This document shows positions 62,588 to 64,000 of a stretch of 64,000 nucleotides of DNA, piece by piece (the first letter of the stretch is position 1; every line of letters starts with the position of its first letter). This DNA is from UBA7803 sp041686955 (GTDB lineage Bacteria; Pseudomonadota; Gammaproteobacteria; Pseudomonadales; Azotimanducaceae), in the NCBI GenBank assembly GCA_041686955.1, contig JAWLCV010000009.1, positions 17,847-81,846 of the forward strand, read 5' to 3'. The notes beneath the pieces were generated by a model, which did not search any database, was not told the DNA's origin, and saw nothing but the letters and a program-made list of their open reading frames with translations. The translations under genes and the position numbers were made by a program.

Positions 62588-62609
62588 CCGAAGGCGCGCG
62601 AACGCACCT

Positions 62610-64000
62610 TCAGTCGTCGGTGCTGAAGTCGAAGTTCATCTCGGTGCTGGGCTCCTGCAGGTAGTGCCCCTGGATGTAGTTCGCCCCCGCCTGCCACAGC
62701 GCCGACAGCACGCCGGCGCTCTCCACCATGGGAATGATGGTCAGCTTGCCGGCCGACTGGAGGTCGCGGATCATGCCCGTGATCTCGTCCTTCAGCTCCG
62801 GTTTCGCCATCAGCCGCTCGATGTGGGAGCCGTCGAGCTTCACGAAGTCCACGGGGAGGTGGCCGAGAATCTCCATGGCGTTGTCGACCAGGCCGAACCG
62901 CGACAGGGAGGCCCGGCAATGCATGGCCTTCAGGCCTTCCACGAATTCCCGGGTCTGTGCCACCTGGCCGGAAGCATCGTGCTCCGTGATCTGGAAGATG
63001 ACGGCGTCGCTCGGCAGCCGGGCCGCCTTGACCGCCACGCCCAGCCACTGCAGGAATTCCCCATCGGCGACGCTGTTGGCGGTGAGGTTGATGGTGAGCC
63101 GGGTGTTGTGACCCTTGGAACGGTGGGTCGAGAGCATCTTGATGGACTGCAGGATCACCCAGCGGTCTATCTTGCCGGCGACGCCGTGCTCCACCGCCGC
63201 GCGGAGAAATTCGTTGGGCGCGAGGTGCTGCCCGTCCTCGCCCAGCATGCGCAGGAACACCTCGTAGTGCTCGTCCGAGTCGCCACGCAGACTGATGATG
63301 GGCTGAAACAGCAGCAGGAAGCGCTGGTTGTCGATGGCATCGTTGATCTGCGCGAGGATCTGTCCCGCGCCGCTCTCGGGCTCCTCCCGAGCCACATCCT
63401 TGCTCAGGACATCGATGCGGTTACCGCCGGCGGATTCCGTCGCGAGCGCCGTGGCGAAGGCCGAATTCAGCGCGGCCTCGAGGATCTCGGCCGGGCTCGC
63501 CTGGGCATCCTCGTCCAGCTCCGCACCGCCGATGCTGAGGGTGGCTCTCACGGTCTTGCCGGCGATTTCCATCATCAGGGCTTCCGCGGCCTTGCGCAGG
63601 CCTTCCACCCGGTCGAGCAGCTCGGCCCGATCTCCCGCGCCGACGGCGAAGGCGAACTGGTGGGGGCTGAGGCGCGCGCACGTCCGACCCTCGAGGCCAT
63701 TGGTGAGCAAGGCCAGCAGTTGCTCTCCCACCGACTCCGCGCCGCGCAGGCCGAGCTGCTGCTGGTGTGCGGAATAGCCGTCCACCTGGGCCACCACCAC
63801 GGCCCGGTACCCCTGGTCGCCGGCCAGCACCTCCCGGGCATCGGTGAGAAACGCCGAGACGCCGGAGCCGGCCGCGGCGGTGCCGTTGGCGTGGCCGGCG
63901 TCGCCGTTTGCGGTGGCCGCGCCGTTCGTGGTGGCCGCGCCGTTGGCTGTGGCCCCGCCATTCGCTGCCGCCTCGCCGTTCGCGGTCGGCCCACCGTCGC
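62610..64000 (-). CDS. fimX: FimX-like degenerate GGDEF-EAL protein (5' end outside window)
   Basis: The frame is open to the window edge, so the N-terminus is cut; 463 residues are visible. After a low-complexity A-T-A-N-G linker come a GGDEF-like fold with SPHQF where GGDEF should be, and an EAL-like fold with EVF for EAL (YEVFLRM) and SRFG where active enzymes have DDFG. The remaining ligands (NLT, ITE, VKLDGS, YIQGHYL) are kept. It should bind rather than make or break c-di-GMP. In P. aeruginosa FimX, beside serB, acts in type IV pilus assembly; gene order supports the same name here. Confidence 0.8.
   Translation of the reverse strand, partial: DGGPTANGEAAANGGATANGAATTNGAATANGDAGHANGTAAAGSGVSAFLTDAREVLAGDQGYRAVVVAQVDGYSAHQQQLGLRGAESVGEQLLALLTNGLEGRTCARLSPHQFAFAVGAGDRAELLDRVEGLRKAAEALMMEIAGKTVRATLSIGGAELDEDAQASPAEILEAALNSAFATALATESAGGNRIDVLSKDVAREEPESGAGQILAQINDAIDNQRFLLLFQPIISLRGDSDEHYEVFLRMLGEDGQHLAPNEFLRAAVEHGVAGKIDRWVILQSIKMLSTHRSKGHNTRLTINLTANSVADGEFLQWLGVAVKAARLPSDAVIFQITEHDASGQVAQTREFVEGLKAMHCRASLSRFGLVDNAMEILGHLPVDFVKLDGSHIERLMAKPELKDEITGMIRDLQSAGKLTIIPMVESAGVLSALWQAGANYIQGHYLQEPSTEMNFDFSTDD
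63882..63992 (-). repeat. tandem 18-bp repeats coding an A-T-A-N-G linker
   Basis: Six head-to-tail units near GCCGTTNGCGGTGGCCGC on the plus strand (five of 18 bp and one of 21 bp) code on the minus strand for hexapeptides of the form N-G-A-A-T-A. The array may continue past the window edge. Confidence 0.85.

Overview
The window is about 64 kb of dense, very GC-rich chromosome (roughly 70 percent G+C by eye) from a gammaproteobacterium. Gene content and order point this way: ubiI-gcvT-gcvH as in enterics, rppH-ptsP, lgt-thyA, an Lpx/Waa lipopolysaccharide core cluster beside glnE-ilvE, and tolC-DUF1249-cpdA-parE-parC-serB-fimX as I recall it from Pseudomonas. The two-gene glycine decarboxylase (gcvPA/gcvPB) and the very high GC suggest a Chromatiales/Ectothiorhodospiraceae-like lineage rather than Pseudomonas itself; that placement is inference. 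I saw no tRNA, rRNA, CRISPR array, insertion sequence, integrase or prophage gene.

Layout. 1-5.1 kb: end of a ubiquinone hydroxylase, then the glycine cleavage operon. 5.1-12.7 kb: a thioredoxin-fold DUF255 protein, the RNA pyrophosphohydrolase/EI-Ntr pair rppH-ptsP, a Tat-exported PhoD phosphatase and an NRDE protein. 12.8-19.7 kb: lgt-thyA-folA, then a stop/start-overlapping trio of secreted S9 peptidase, ATP-NAD-kinase-like protein and enoyl reductase fabV. 19.8-28.9 kb: a membrane class III cyclase, hemE, a VanZ-like protein, an RRM protein with a possible coupled small ORF, and a run of small housekeeping or hypothetical genes mostly on the minus strand. 28.9-37.9 kb: ilvD-argA (minus), an orphan GspE/PilB-type ATPase, glnE and ilvE. 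38.0-52.4 kb: LPS inner-core genes: waaF, waaC, waaG, waaP, a tandem-domain kinase, a carbamoyltransferase, a glycosyltransferase, a lipid A acyltransferase, hldE and waaA. 52.4-64 kb: tolC, DUF1249, cpdA, parE, parC, an AhpA/Smp-like membrane protein, serB, a P-loop kinase and a FimX-like degenerate GGDEF-EAL protein cut by the window end.

How the genes work together. The LPS genes form a nearly complete pathway from lipid A-Kdo to a phosphorylated and probably carbamoylated heptose region. Signalling genes cover cAMP (cyclase at 19.8 kb, phosphodiesterase at 54.4 kb) and c-di-GMP (an active-looking diguanylate cyclase and a degenerate receptor-like protein).

The least explained structure is a dispersed intergenic repeat present four times (about 10.2, 32.0, 50.9 and 57.1 kb). 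Each copy has arms built of 7-bp units that form a long inverted repeat around a conserved palindromic core. All four copies read in the same orientation, and in two of them unusual bases in one arm are matched in the other arm.
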